Shown: positions 6,773 through 14,215 of the stretch, one piece after another
Layout of the letters: each line of letters begins with the position of its first letter
Position numbering within the stretch: position 1 is the first letter of the stretch
From: JBMNQS01 sp050944255
GTDB lineage: Bacteria; Bacillota; Clostridia; Christensenellales; Maliibacteriaceae
NCBI GenBank assembly: GCA_050944255.1
Contig: JBMNQS010000039.1
Span: 1 to 20,098, forward strand
Direction of reading: 5' to 3'
DNA: 20,098 nucleotides
Translations under genes and position numbers: made by a program
The notes under the pieces: model-generated
Database searches by the model: none
The model's input: only the letters and a program-made list of their open reading frames with translations
Told to the model about the DNA's origin: nothing

Positions 6773-7306
6773 ATGAACATCTGGCACGATATAAAGAAAG
6801 AGCGGATCACCCCCGGAGACTTTGTGGCGGTGATCGAAATCCCCACGGGAAGCAAACAAAAATATGAGCTGGACAAGGATACCGGATTTTTAATGCTGGA
6901 TCGCATTTTATATACCTCCACCCACTATCCGGCCAATTACGGCTTTATTCCCCGCACGTTCGGTTTTGATCACGATCCGCTGGACGTGCTTGTTCTGTGC
7001 ACGCAGACCATTGCGCCTCTGACGCTGGTACGCTGTCATCCCATCGGCGTCATCACCATGCTTGACGGCCGCAAGCGCGACGAAAAGATCATCGCACTGC
7101 CCTTTGCCGATCCCAACTATGCCGGCGTGGACAGCATCGAGCAGCTTTCGCCGCACATCTTCGATGAAATACGCCACTTCTTTGAAGTCTATAAGATGCT
7201 GGAGAACAAACAGACCATCGTGGACGACGAGGTGCGCGGCAAGAAAGAGGCTATCCGGGTCATTGAGAAGGCCATCGACGATTACAGGGAGAAATTCATC
7301 CGCTGA
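6773..7306 (+). CDS. ppa: Inorganic pyrophosphatase, family I
   Basis: Cytosolic enzyme that hydrolyses pyrophosphate to two phosphates, pulling biosynthetic reactions forward. 177 residues, the usual length. Residues equivalent to the E. coli active site are all present: E22, K30, E32, R44, Y56, the D66/D68/D71 metal triad, D98, D103, K105, and Y140-K141. The signature is DHDPLDVLV, with His in the place of the common Gly. GGAG lies 8 nt before the ATG. It stands alone on the plus strand, between minus-strand neighbours on both sides. I see no clear promoter or terminator for it; a weak inverted repeat (GGAGCCG...CGGCTCC) lies about 10 bp after the stop. Confidence 0.96.
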   Translation: MNIWHDIKKERITPGDFVAVIEIPTGSKQKYELDKDTGFLMLDRILYTSTHYPANYGFIPRTFGFDHDPLDVLVLCTQTIAPLTLVRCHPIGVITMLDGRKRDEKIIALPFADPNYAGVDSIEQLSPHIFDEIRHFFEVYKMLENKQTIVDDEVRGKKEAIRVIEKAIDDYREKFIR

Positions 7307-7401
7307 AGGGTAACTGGAGCCGAAGCCTGCTTTTAAATTCTCCTGAGGGGGCCGTCAAAAAGCGGTATTTTAAGTCCCCGGCTCCCCGCCGTCGGCGCCT
7401 G

Positions 7402-8082
7402 TTACATCAACAGGCACAGCAGTATCGGCAGAAAGATTCCCGGGACGTAGTTGATCACCTTCAATTTGGTTACGCCCAGCATATTCAGCGACAGCGCGAT
7501 GATTAAAAGAGAGCCCACGCAGGTCATTTCCGCGATGACCGCATCGCCCAGCATCGGGGCCAAAAGCCCTGCCAGAAGCGTTATGGCGCCCTGATAAAGA
7601 AACAAAAGCCCTGCGGAGAACAGCACGCCCGCCCCCAGCGTGGCCGCGAATATAATGGAGGATATACCGTCGAGCAGGCTCTTTGCGTACAGCGTCTGAT
7701 GATCGCCCGTAAGGCCGCTCTGCAGCGAGCCCACAATGGCCATGGCGCCCACGCAGAACAGGAGGCTCGACGTCACAAATCCCTGCGCTATGGAAGATTT
7801 CCCGCCTGTCTGGGCAAATCTGCTCTGCAGCTTATCGCCGAGCCGGCTGATCTTGCCGTCCAGATCCAGCATCTCTCCGATAATTCCGCCGAGCACTATG
7901 GCAATGATGGCAATCAGCGCATTTTGGCCCTTGAGTACGCCTGAAATGCCGATATACAGCACGCACAGCCCCAGGCCCTTCATGGTGACGTCCGAAAAAC
8001 GTTCCGGTATGCCCTTTTTAAGCAGCAGCCCCAGCGTACCGCCGACGAGCACCGCCAGCGCGTTGACTATCGTTCCCCACAT
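7402..8082 (-). CDS. DUF554 integral membrane protein (YdfK/YqgA-like)
   Basis: 226 residues; the ATG at 8082 is preceded by AGGAAAGG, whereas an upstream in-frame start at 8130 has no such site. About six or seven hydrophobic helices are visible, with the typical family start WGTIVNALAVLVGGTLGLLLKK, then GGIIGEMLDLDGKI and LLDGISSIIFAATLGAGVLFSA. The function is unknown; members are often described as possible transporters. It lies 62 bp after recX on the same strand and may be the last gene of that operon. Family recognition is firm; the role is not. Confidence 0.88.
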   Translation of the reverse strand: MWGTIVNALAVLVGGTLGLLLKKGIPERFSDVTMKGLGLCVLYIGISGVLKGQNALIAIIAIVLGGIIGEMLDLDGKISRLGDKLQSRFAQTGGKSSIAQGFVTSSLLFCVGAMAIVGSLQSGLTGDHQTLYAKSLLDGISSIIFAATLGAGVLFSAGLLFLYQGAITLLAGLLAPMLGDAVIAEMTCVGSLLIIALSLNMLGVTKLKVINYVPGIFLPILLCLLM

Positions 8083-8144
8083 AACCTTTCCTTTCACAAA
8101 CGAATTGACGCGGCCTTTCGGCTGCGCCAATCACCTTGCCTTAA

Positions 8145-8654
8145 CTACAGCGCTTCATCGCCATCTTCCGGTGCGTCCTCCAGCTTTCGGATGCTGGCGG
8201 CGATGACGTCCCAGTCATATCCCCTGCGCGCCATGGCCTGCGACACGGTATCGCGCCGCCGCCTGGGCTTCCGGTCCTCATACCGGCGCCACAGCTTTTC
8301 CGCCAGGCTGTCCGCCAGGGCCGCCTGGGTCTGTTCGTCCAGGGCTTCCAGCGCTTCCTGCGCCGTATCCGGGTCAATCCCGCTATGCCGCATCCTGCGG
8401 CGGATGCTGCGCGGCGCGCCGTCGCCCTTTGCGATGCGCTCACGCACAAAGCTCTCGGCATAGCGCCCATCGTCCACATAGTCCCACTGGCGGAGCTTGT
8501 CCAGCACCTGGCCGATCACATCCGGGTCATACCCCCGCTCGCGCAGTTTATCCTCGATCTGCTTTGCGGTGCGCCACCGCCTGGAGAGCATATCCAGCGC
8601 CCTGCCCATGGCCTCTTTACCGCTCAGCGGGTCCACGGGCTTCTTCGGCTTCAT
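8145..8654 (-). CDS. recX: Regulatory protein RecX
   Basis: Cytosolic modulator that binds RecA filaments and limits recombination and SOS induction. 169 residues, typical length. It has the tandem three-helix repeats of the family: ALDMLSRRWRTAKQIEDKLRERG, then KLRQWDYVDDGRYAESFVRERI, then a repeat with RRRMRHSGID, and a last one with AMARRGYDWDVI. The start overlaps the end of the cyclophilin gene as ATGA, so the two are translationally coupled. recX is more usually near recA; here it is linked to a chaperone-type gene. No SOS box was seen in the promoter of the operon at 9563-9591. Confidence 0.9.
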   Translation of the reverse strand: MKPKKPVDPLSGKEAMGRALDMLSRRWRTAKQIEDKLRERGYDPDVIGQVLDKLRQWDYVDDGRYAESFVRERIAKGDGAPRSIRRRMRHSGIDPDTAQEALEALDEQTQAALADSLAEKLWRRYEDRKPRRRRDTVSQAMARRGYDWDVIAASIRKLEDAPEDGDEAL

Positions 8655-9271
8655 AATTTCGTCGGCTCTTCATAGGGCACGCCGAAGGTATCCACCCTGA
8701 GAGATGCGATCACCGGCGGCTCCAGCGGCCGGTCGCGCCCGTCGGTTTTCAGCTTGCCCATGGCGTAGACGCTGGTCATGCCGCAGATCACCTTGCCGAA
8801 GGCGGCATAGGAGCCGTCCAGATGCGGCGCCTCGGCCACCATAATGAAGAACTGGCTTCCCGCGGAATCGGGCATGGCGCTTCTGGCCATGGAGATCACG
8901 CCGTCGGTATGCTTGAGATCATTTTCAAACCCATTGGCCGCAAACTCACCCTTGATGCTGTAGCCGGGTCCGCCGGTGCCGGTCCCCTGCGGGCAGCCGC
9001 CCTGCACCATAAAGCCGTCGATCACCCGGTGGAAAATCAGGCCGTTGTAAAACCCCTGATTGGCCAGATGGATAAAGTTGCACACGCTCTGCGGTGCCAC
9101 GGCGGGATAAAGCTCGATTTTGATACAATCGCCGTTTTCCATGTCCATGACGGCAACGGGATTGGGTATGGCTTCCTTCACATCGCCGTGGGAAAACGCG
9201 CCAAGCACGTCACTGCCGCCTGTCGTACCGTTCACGGCGCAAAACGGCCGTCCGATCTGATCCATTTTCAT
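8651..9271 (-). CDS. Cyclophilin-type peptidyl-prolyl cis-trans isomerase
   Basis: Catalyses cis-trans isomerisation of X-Pro bonds. 206 residues. The ATG at 9271 has AGGAG 9 nt upstream. The core cyclophilin motifs are present: catalytic Arg in FHRVIDGFMVQGG (R82), then MARSAMPDSAGSQFFIM and HLDGSYAAFGKV. The position of human W121 is His (H150), as in many bacterial cyclophilins of low cyclosporin affinity. There is no signal peptide, so it is cytosolic. The first 35 or so residues before the core fold are an extra N-terminal stretch without a clear domain. It is the middle gene of a zinc-ribbon/cyclophilin/recX unit. Confidence 0.93.
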   Translation of the reverse strand: MKMDQIGRPFCAVNGTTGGSDVLGAFSHGDVKEAIPNPVAVMDMENGDCIKIELYPAVAPQSVCNFIHLANQGFYNGLIFHRVIDGFMVQGGCPQGTGTGGPGYSIKGEFAANGFENDLKHTDGVISMARSAMPDSAGSQFFIMVAEAPHLDGSYAAFGKVICGMTSVYAMGKLKTDGRDRPLEPPVIASLRVDTFGVPYEEPTKL

Positions 9272-9290
9272 TCCTCTACGCTCCTACTGT

Positions 9291-9494
9291 TCACTTCTTG
9301 AATCTGTACACCGCATCGTCCGGCTGGATCTCCTCGGGAATATCCTGCACGCGCTTCTTTGCCGGCTCGAGGGGTTTGCCCGACCCCATGCATTGGTTGC
9401 ATACCTCCTGGCAAACCGGGCAGACGCAGTGGCTCTTGAGGCCCCTGTCCACATGGACCATCAGCATATCGCACGACGGGCATCCACAACGCAT
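9291..9494 (-). CDS. Small zinc-ribbon protein, function unknown
   Basis: 67 residues. The ATG at 9494 has AAAGGAG with 7 nt spacing, better than an in-frame start at 9533. Eight cysteines are arranged as CGCPSC (3-8), CVCPVC (23-28) and CNQC (32-35), enough for two zinc sites or a paired ribbon. The C-terminal part is charged. The protein starts the operon with the cyclophilin and recX, about 20 bp before the cyclophilin start. I do not recognise a named family. Roles such as a protein-folding or nucleic-acid cofactor are possible, but nothing in the sequence decides between them. Confidence 0.75.
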   Translation of the reverse strand: MRCGCPSCDMLMVHVDRGLKSHCVCPVCQEVCNQCMGSGKPLEPAKKRVQDIPEEIQPDDAVYRFKK

Positions 9495-9562
9495 AAAATC
9501 GCTCCTTTCGGTTCGTTTCTTGCGTCCGGGCATTGTACCTGTTTTGTTTAGGCCTATTTTAT

Positions 9563-9591
9563 ATTATAACCCAACTTTAAAAAAGTGTATA
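9563..9591 (-). promoter_or_regulatory. Promoter of the zinc-ribbon/cyclophilin/recX operon
   Basis: TATACA (9586-9591), a 17-bp spacer and a perfect TATAAT (9563-9568), about 70 bp before the zinc-ribbon start. Confidence 0.65.
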
Positions 9592-9614
9592 GCGAGCCTT
9601 TGTAAAAACTTACG

Positions 9615-10670
9615 TTACGGCAGTGCAAACAGCTCTTTTCGGGCATACGCGGTGTACCTGGAGATGGCCGTGCCGAAGGGCAACGCGGAAAATCCACTGC
9701 CGTCCACCCACCTGCCTTCAAACTCCGGTTCTCCCCGGACCAGCACATGAAATCCCTCCAGCATCCAGATCCTATGGGTGAACACATGCTTCATCCGGCC
9801 TATCTTTTTGATCTGATCCGCCTGTATCCCGCTTATTTCCAGCCATTTCAGCGCCGCCTGCCGCGCCTTTTCATGCTCATCCACAGGAAGCAGTATAAAC
9901 TCCCACATGTCCGCCAGAAGCCCCCGGCTTTCCCGCTTTCGCACAAGCACTTTCCCGTCGGACCTCTCAAGGACAATCACCGCGTAGCGCTCCAGCTTCT
10001 GCGGCGCCTTTTTCTTTTTCACGGGCAGTTTATCCGTCAGTCCCTTTTCATAAGCCGCGCAGAAATCCCTCACCGGGCATTGGCCGCACCTCATCTGCCT
10101 GGGCAGGCAGATGAGCGCCCCCAGTTCCATGACGGCCTGGTTATAGATGCCCGGCCGCCGTCTGTCCATGGCCTCATCCAGTATGTCCCTTATGGCCTTT
10201 CTCGTTTTCGGCTCGTCCACGCACTGCCCGATGGCGCAGATTCTTGCCGCCACCCTCAGCGCGTTGCCGTCCACCGCCGGTATGGGCACGCCGTAGGCCA
10301 TGGACAATACCGCCGCCGCCGTATAGTCCCCCACGCCGGGCAGCTTGATGATTTCCTCATAGGTGTCGGGCATTACGCCGCCGTAATTTTCCACGACCAT
10401 CCGCGCCGCCTTATGCATGTTGCGGGCGCGGTTGTAATACCCCAGCCCTTCCCAGAGCTTCAGCACCTCTTCCTGCGGCGCGGCCGCCAGCTCCCCGATA
10501 CTCGGATAGGCCCTGCAAAACCGGTGATAGTACGCTGTGCCGGTATCCACCCGCGTCTGCTGCAGCAGCATCTCGCTGAGCCACACGCGGTAGGCGTCTT
10601 CGCCCCGCCAGGGCAAATCTCTTTTATTCTCGTCATACCAGCGCACAAGCGCCTGCGTCGCTTTTTTCAT
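9615..10670 (-). CDS. mutY: A/G-specific adenine glycosylase MutY
   Basis: Base-excision repair enzyme that removes adenine mispaired with 8-oxoguanine. 351 residues from the ATG at 10670. The catalytic Glu is in SEMLLQQTRVDT (E33), the helix-hairpin-helix is LPGVGDYTAAAVLS (110-123), and the catalytic Asp is in AVDGNALRV (D134). The [4Fe-4S] cluster ligands C188-X6-C195-X2-C198-X5-C204 are intact. Residues from about 225 on form the NUDIX-like domain that reads 8-oxoG. In-frame starts at 10703 (TTG), 10697 (ATG) and 10682 (ATG) also exist; the chosen start has only a weak GATAGGA close upstream, so the true start is uncertain by about 10 residues. It is divergent from the ECF-S-like gene. 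Confidence 0.95.
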   Translation of the reverse strand: MKKATQALVRWYDENKRDLPWRGEDAYRVWLSEMLLQQTRVDTGTAYYHRFCRAYPSIGELAAAPQEEVLKLWEGLGYYNRARNMHKAARMVVENYGGVMPDTYEEIIKLPGVGDYTAAAVLSMAYGVPIPAVDGNALRVAARICAIGQCVDEPKTRKAIRDILDEAMDRRRPGIYNQAVMELGALICLPRQMRCGQCPVRDFCAAYEKGLTDKLPVKKKKAPQKLERYAVIVLERSDGKVLVRKRESRGLLADMWEFILLPVDEHEKARQAALKWLEISGIQADQIKKIGRMKHVFTHRIWMLEGFHVLVRGEPEFEGRWVDGSGFSALPFGTAISRYTAYARKELFALP

Positions 10671-10691
10671 ACGTCCTATCATACCACAATA

Positions 10692-10720
10692 TTGCATCCT
10701 CAAGGCAAATACTGTAAAAT
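10692..10720 (+). promoter_or_regulatory. Probable promoter of the ECF-S-like gene
   Basis: TTGCAT (10692-10697), a 17-bp spacer and TAAAAT (10715-10720), about 30 bp before the start codon. The -35 is a poor match. Confidence 0.45.
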
Positions 10721-10750
10721 GAAAAAAGACTTTTTGTCGAAGGAGCCCGC

Positions 10751-11353
10751 ATGATGAAACATCGCAGCGTTAAACCGCGCTTTTTAAGCATATTTTTGGG
10801 CGGCATCCAGGAAAAACCCCTCCGCCTCCTATACTGTGTAGGCGCAGCCATTGTGGGCGCGCTTTTGCTGCGTTACGCAAACTTTGCTTTCCACGTGGGC
10901 GATTGGCTGTTCACGCTCAGCTTCTGGGCGCTTCCGGCGCTTGCCGTCAGCGTTTTGTTCGGCCCTGCCGCCGGCATGATCACCGGCGCATTGTCTCATG
11001 CGGGCGGCACGCTCTTATTGAGCGGCGCCCTCTCTTTGGGCGCCACGGCCTATTTGTGGGAGTACACGCTCACCGCCGGCCTGATGGGCGCCGTACCGGG
11101 TTTGTACTTCATCCGCTTTCCCAGGCGCTGCATCCCCACGTACGCTTACCTGCTTTTGGCGGTGGCAAGCGCCGTGGTCATTTTCCCGACGCTGATCGAT
11201 TCGGCCATCGCGGCGCTTCTTTCCGGCGGCAGTTATTCGGCCCTTCTCTTTCCGGCGGCCGTCTGCCAGATTCCTCTGGCGGCGCTGTACGCCCTGATCA
11301 TCTATTGGATATATATCCTCTACGACCGCATCGTCAATCCCCTCAACGAATAA
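10751..11353 (+). CDS. Small integral membrane protein resembling an ECF transporter S component
   Basis: 200 residues with about five or six hydrophobic helices and a short basic N-terminus. GAAGGAG precedes two adjacent ATGs (10751, 10754). The pattern ALPALAVSVLFGPAAGMITGALSH, then LTAGLMGAVPGLYF, resembles S components of energy-coupling-factor vitamin transporters such as FolT/QueT types, with a Gly/Ala-rich helix packing surface. No ECF ATPase or T component is nearby, which would fit a group II system that shares a distant ECF module. No riboswitch is visible in the short leader. The substrate cannot be named. Alternative: an unrelated small membrane protein. Confidence 0.6.
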   Translation: MMKHRSVKPRFLSIFLGGIQEKPLRLLYCVGAAIVGALLLRYANFAFHVGDWLFTLSFWALPALAVSVLFGPAAGMITGALSHAGGTLLLSGALSLGATAYLWEYTLTAGLMGAVPGLYFIRFPRRCIPTYAYLLLAVASAVVIFPTLIDSAIAALLSGGSYSALLFPAAVCQIPLAALYALIIYWIYILYDRIVNPLNE

Positions 11354-11396
11354 AAAGCCGTTCCGCAATGGCTCCTGAATAAAAACATTCAAGTAA

Positions 11397-11426
11397 AAAT
11401 CCCGGGGAATATCTCCCCGGGATTTT
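11397..11426. terminator. Bidirectional intrinsic terminator
   Basis: A perfect stem AAAATCCCGGGGA / TCCCCGGGATTTT with a 4-nt loop, A/T-rich at both ends. It lies between the convergent ECF-S-like (+) and C39-like (-) genes and can serve both. Confidence 0.85.
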
Positions 11427-11471
11427 ATGCTTCAGGCATACCTTGCCGTTTTAAAATCAGCTTCTTATTTT

Positions 11472-12311
11472 TTACTCCACCCAGTAGGCCCACAGGTTGC
11501 GCGTCTGGCCCATGATCCGCTCCAGGTCCCAGGTTTTGGCCGATCTTAATGGGCTGTTGGGATCATTGACGATGATGGTGCCGTCGGACGCCACACCCGT
11601 CAGTACGATATAATGGCCCATGGACGTAAAATCGCCTTTGGTAACGCTGACGATAATGGGCTTTCCGTTTTCAAGCGTCTTGCGGATGGTATTTTCATCC
11701 AGAGGCAGCTCATGCACCATCAGGCCCAATTGCTGCGCGCCCTCGTTCATCAGCTTCCACGCGGTGCCGCTTTCATTTGCATAGTAGCCGCTTGCCGCGC
11801 TGAACGTCGCCAATGCATAGGGCGTCATATCCGTATCCCCCGTCAGAGCGACGATCACCATGGAAAGGCACGTGGGGCCGCATCCATTGATACCCATCAT
11901 GCTGTCCCCGTAGTTTTTATAGCCCCAGCGCTTGTCCCACTGGATAAAGAGCGGCACGCTGCCCGCGGCTGCCGACTCATCGATGACGGGCTCCTCCCCG
12001 TCGTCCTTCCAATCGGGGTAATCCGCCACAAAATCGATGGTCTCGTGGTTTCTGGCCAAAAGCTCCAATAGCTCGGCGGGATATTCATCGATACGATCAA
12101 GCACCTTCTGCGCTTTGGTGCTTTGAATCAGAGAGATGGCCTGGACGGTTTCCGAGTCGGCGCCTCCCGCCTGCGCCTTTGCGTCGCTGCCGCCCAGGCC
12201 CATGATAGGATTACCTCCATTGACATGCAGGCCGCCCCAAAGAATAAAGGCGCACATAATGATGCAGATGGCCATATAAGACACATTGCGCACGCGTTTC
12301 ATTGATCTCAC
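11472..12311 (-). CDS. Membrane-anchored C39-like cysteine peptidase
   Basis: 279 residues. A GTG start at 12311 is preceded by a perfect AGGAGG with 8 nt spacing. One hydrophobic segment (about 11-28) acts as signal anchor. A linker of about 90 residues precedes a Peptidase_C39_2 domain (about 118-279): oxyanion Gln in VPLFIQWDKRWG (Q124), catalytic Cys in GINGCGPTCLSM (C144), His in GHYIVLTG (H233) and the Asn/Asp in IVNDPNSP (249-250). All triad residues are present, so it is probably active outside the cell. It has no ABC transporter partner, unlike bacteriocin-processing C39 domains; wall or surface protein processing is more likely. It stands alone, convergent with the ECF-S-like gene. 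Confidence 0.88.
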   Translation of the reverse strand: MRSMKRVRNVSYMAICIIMCAFILWGGLHVNGGNPIMGLGGSDAKAQAGGADSETVQAISLIQSTKAQKVLDRIDEYPAELLELLARNHETIDFVADYPDWKDDGEEPVIDESAAAGSVPLFIQWDKRWGYKNYGDSMMGINGCGPTCLSMVIVALTGDTDMTPYALATFSAASGYYANESGTAWKLMNEGAQQLGLMVHELPLDENTIRKTLENGKPIIVSVTKGDFTSMGHYIVLTGVASDGTIIVNDPNSPLRSAKTWDLERIMGQTRNLWAYWVE

Positions 12312-12563
12312 AGTGAAAACCTCCTAAATATCATCTTGCCCAAAACGCTCTTTTTCATGAATTACATTTATTGTTCCACATGCATTTGACGGACGCCTTA
12401 ACGAGTTTTTAACACCCCTGATGAATCCTATTAAACTTTTTTTAAGACGCGTATTTTGTCTGATGACAGCCTTTTAAAAGCGATTTTTTTGACGCGGAAT
12501 TTAGTGTTTCCCAAAGAGACGGTTTTTACATATCGGAGTTTGAATGCTGCTTCAACAAAAATA

Positions 12564-12591
12564 CGCCAGACAAGCGATGCTTTGTCTGGCG
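12564..12591 (-). terminator. Hairpin with minus-strand U-tract, likely terminator
   Basis: Arms CGCCAGACAA and TTGTCTGGCG enclose a short apex containing GCGATGC. On the minus strand it is followed by TATTTTTGTT, so it probably ends transcripts reading from the CapA-like gene through the hairpin region. It is a diverged copy of the hairpin at 12866-12894. Confidence 0.6.
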
Positions 12592-12599
12592 TTTGAATA

Positions 12600-12673
12600 T
12601 CAAAAAAGTTCTTTGGGGGTTATTAGGGGGCCGAAGCCCCTAATTTTAATTTCGTGGCAAGGCTGCGAGCCGC
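12600..12673 (-). repeat. 74-bp dispersed repeat, copy 1
   Basis: It matches 19798-19871 over the whole 74 bp with about ten differences and two compensating one-base gaps. It contains a hairpin (TTAGGGG / CCCCTAA) and a conserved block CGTGGCAAGGC. On the minus strand it lies directly before the terminator hairpin at 12564-12591. Confidence 0.8.
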
Positions 12674-12769
12674 AGTGAGCGTTTCGGAGGCAACCGCCTC
12701 AAGGCGGCTCTTAGCCGTAGATCGACATGCGCGGCCGCAGCACAGGCCTGCCCTTTAGGGTGCTCCTTT

Positions 12770-12829
12770 CAGGGTTTTCCGGCCGCTGCAAAAACCTACA
12801 CGTCCGTTTTTGCAGCAGGAAAAGCCCTG
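12770..12829. repeat. Long compound inverted repeat
   Basis: Inner arms GCTGCAAAAAC (12785-12795) and GTTTTTGCAGC (12806-12816) pair perfectly around a 10-nt loop. Outer arms CAGGGTTTTCC and GGAAAAGCCCTG extend the stem with a small internal asymmetry. The 60-nt structure has no flanking U-run. Confidence 0.75.
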
Positions 12830-12834
12830 CAGAT

Positions 12835-12861
12835 CCGTCAAAAAACATCGTTTTTTGACGG
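12835..12861. repeat. Perfect 12-bp hairpin
   Basis: Arms CCGTCAAAAAAC and GTTTTTTGACGG enclose a 3-nt loop ATC. It lies between the compound hairpin and the next hairpin, with only about 5 nt on each side. Confidence 0.75.
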
Positions 12862-12865
12862 CCTT

Positions 12866-12894
12866 ACGCCGGACAAGCGATGCTTGCCCGGCGT
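12866..12894. repeat. Hairpin related to 12564-12591
   Basis: Arms ACGCCGG...CAAGC and GCTTG...CCGGCGT around a GAT loop, with one A/C mismatch. It resembles the hairpin at 12564-12591 in sequence (GGACAAGCGATGCTT versus AGACAAGCGATGCTT) and both are followed by GCGTTTGA. It is the first hairpin after the CapA-like stop codon on the minus strand and may help end that message. Confidence 0.7.
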
Positions 12895-12915
12895 TTGATA
12901 TTTTTTGTAAACAGC

Positions 12916-14175
12916 TTATTTTTCCAGCGGTTTGGCCACGTCCTCGCCAAGATGCTCCACCGCCTGGCTCCACGCTTTTTTCACGCGGCTTGAGCCGTCG
13001 CTACCCAATGATGCGGCTCTCTGCTCGTCGCTCGCGTATTCGCCGGCAGGCACCACATTGTAGTCGGACGTACTCTTTGTGCCGGCAAAACGGTGCACGT
13101 AAGTGGGGATATACGCCGGATCGACAATCTTTACCTCTCCGGTATCCAGGTTCTTCTCGATGCCGAATTCGGCCATAATGCCCCAGTCCGTGTAGGGGTC
13201 GCGCTGATTGGAGATAAAATTGCCCGTGGAGTAGTACACCAGGCCCGTCACGTCCTTGCCGCTGTCGTCCTGCACCGTCAGCCATTCGATGGGCTGGGCC
13301 ACGTGGGGATGACTGCCCACGATCACGTCGGCTCCTGCGGCCACAAGCGCCTTTGCCAGTTCAACGGTTTCATCCGCCGGCTGCCGGACGTATTCCGCGC
13401 CCCAGTGCGGCATCACCAGCACGATATCCGCGCCCTGCTCCCTGGCCTTTTTGATGTCGGCCACCATGGCGTCCTTATCCAGCATGTTCACCATCCACTT
13501 CAGCTCGGAAGCCTCCAGCGTATTTTCCATGCCGTTGCACCCGTAGGTATAGGCAATGATGGCCACTTTGACCTCGTTTATTTCCTGAAAAAGGATTTTA
13601 TCGCTTTCTTCCTGGTTCTTGAACGTTCCCGTATGGGGAATCCCAAGCTCGTCCATGGTCTCAATCGTCTGGATGAGGCCGGACCTCCTCCTGTCAAGGC
13701 AGTGGTTATTGGCCGTGGCCAGCACGTCGACGCCGGCCTTCTGCAGCGCCGTTAAAAGCGCGTCCGGGGCGTTGAATAACGGATAACCGCTGTAGCCGTT
13801 GTTCGCTTCGCCCGCCGTGGGCGTCTCCAGATTGGCAATGGACAGGTCCGCCCGGGAGATGGTCTCGGTGATGCCCTCAAAGAAATGGTCGTAGTTATAC
13901 GTCCCCGTCGCCCGGTCATACCCCGCCGGAATCTGCGGCGAATGCATCATCACGTCGCCGATCACATTGACGGTGATGGTCACGGAGCCTCGCGGCTGCG
14001 GCGTGGGCGTGGGTGTCGGAGCCGGTGCCGACACCGACGGCGATACTTCCGCAACCGGCACTGGCGGCCCCGCGGCATCGCCCAGCGCGCCGCAGCCCGT
14101 CAGCGCGGCAGATAGCATCAAACCGATCATGATCAGCGACAATACCCGTCCGCTGAATATTCTCCACTTTTTCAT
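12916..14175 (-). CDS. CapA-family lipoprotein (PGA_cap metallophosphatase-like)
   Basis: 419 residues. The ATG at 14175 has AGGAGG 6 nt upstream and is followed by a clear lipoprotein signal ending in ALTGC (C28), so the protein is anchored outside the membrane. A Pro/Thr-rich linker (about 46-61) precedes the PGA_cap domain (about 66-350). The metallophosphatase-like motifs are present: VIGDVMMH (71-78), NLETP (115-119), ATANNHCLD (153-161), HWGAEY (257-262), SHPHVAQPIE (288-297) and YSTGNFISNQ (315-324). Family members take part in poly-gamma-glutamate capsule synthesis, but no capBC genes are here, so a different wall or polymer role is likely. It has its own extended -10 promoter just after the O-acylation genes. 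Confidence 0.9.
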   Translation of the reverse strand: MKKWRIFSGRVLSLIMIGLMLSAALTGCGALGDAAGPPVPVAEVSPSVSAPAPTPTPTPQPRGSVTITVNVIGDVMMHSPQIPAGYDRATGTYNYDHFFEGITETISRADLSIANLETPTAGEANNGYSGYPLFNAPDALLTALQKAGVDVLATANNHCLDRRRSGLIQTIETMDELGIPHTGTFKNQEESDKILFQEINEVKVAIIAYTYGCNGMENTLEASELKWMVNMLDKDAMVADIKKAREQGADIVLVMPHWGAEYVRQPADETVELAKALVAAGADVIVGSHPHVAQPIEWLTVQDDSGKDVTGLVYYSTGNFISNQRDPYTDWGIMAEFGIEKNLDTGEVKIVDPAYIPTYVHRFAGTKSTSDYNVVPAGEYASDEQRAASLGSDGSSRVKKAWSQAVEHLGEDVAKPLEK

Positions 14176-14206
14176 AAGCTGCCTCCTAAACAAGTCTGTC
14201 CTCCAG

Positions 14207-14215
14207 ATTATACCA
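14207..14215 (-). promoter_or_regulatory. Extended -10 promoter of the CapA-like gene
   Basis: The minus strand reads CATGGTATAATC, with TATAAT at 14207-14212 and TGG directly before it. The leader is about 25 nt. No good -35 is visible. The 12-mer is the same as at the FlgD-Ig-like gene. Confidence 0.7.

Larger units (their letters stand above)
12312..12915. other. Gene-free 600-bp region rich in hairpins
   Basis: No credible gene is seen. The left part (12312-12540) is A/T-rich and holds the leader of the C39-like gene. From 12564 to 12894 the region is a close series of inverted repeats plus one copy of a 74-bp repeat, listed separately. A short open frame at 12755-12973 on the minus strand runs through the hairpins and into the CapA-like gene's antisense/overlap region and is not supported. 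Confidence 0.7.

Noticed and set aside
7307..7401. Terminator between ppa and the DUF554 gene
   Set aside because: Only a 7-bp inverted repeat separated by more than 50 nt was found, with no U-tract; the evidence is too weak to list.
9747..10754. Plus-strand open frame of 335 codons opposite mutY
   Set aside because: It is fully covered by an intact mutY with all catalytic and cluster residues; its His/Arg/Pro-rich composition is typical of a GC-rich antisense shadow.
12755..12973. Minus-strand ORF of 72 codons in the hairpin region
   Set aside because: It crosses three strong hairpins and overlaps the CapA-like coding sequence in another frame, with no ribosome site or recognisable domain.
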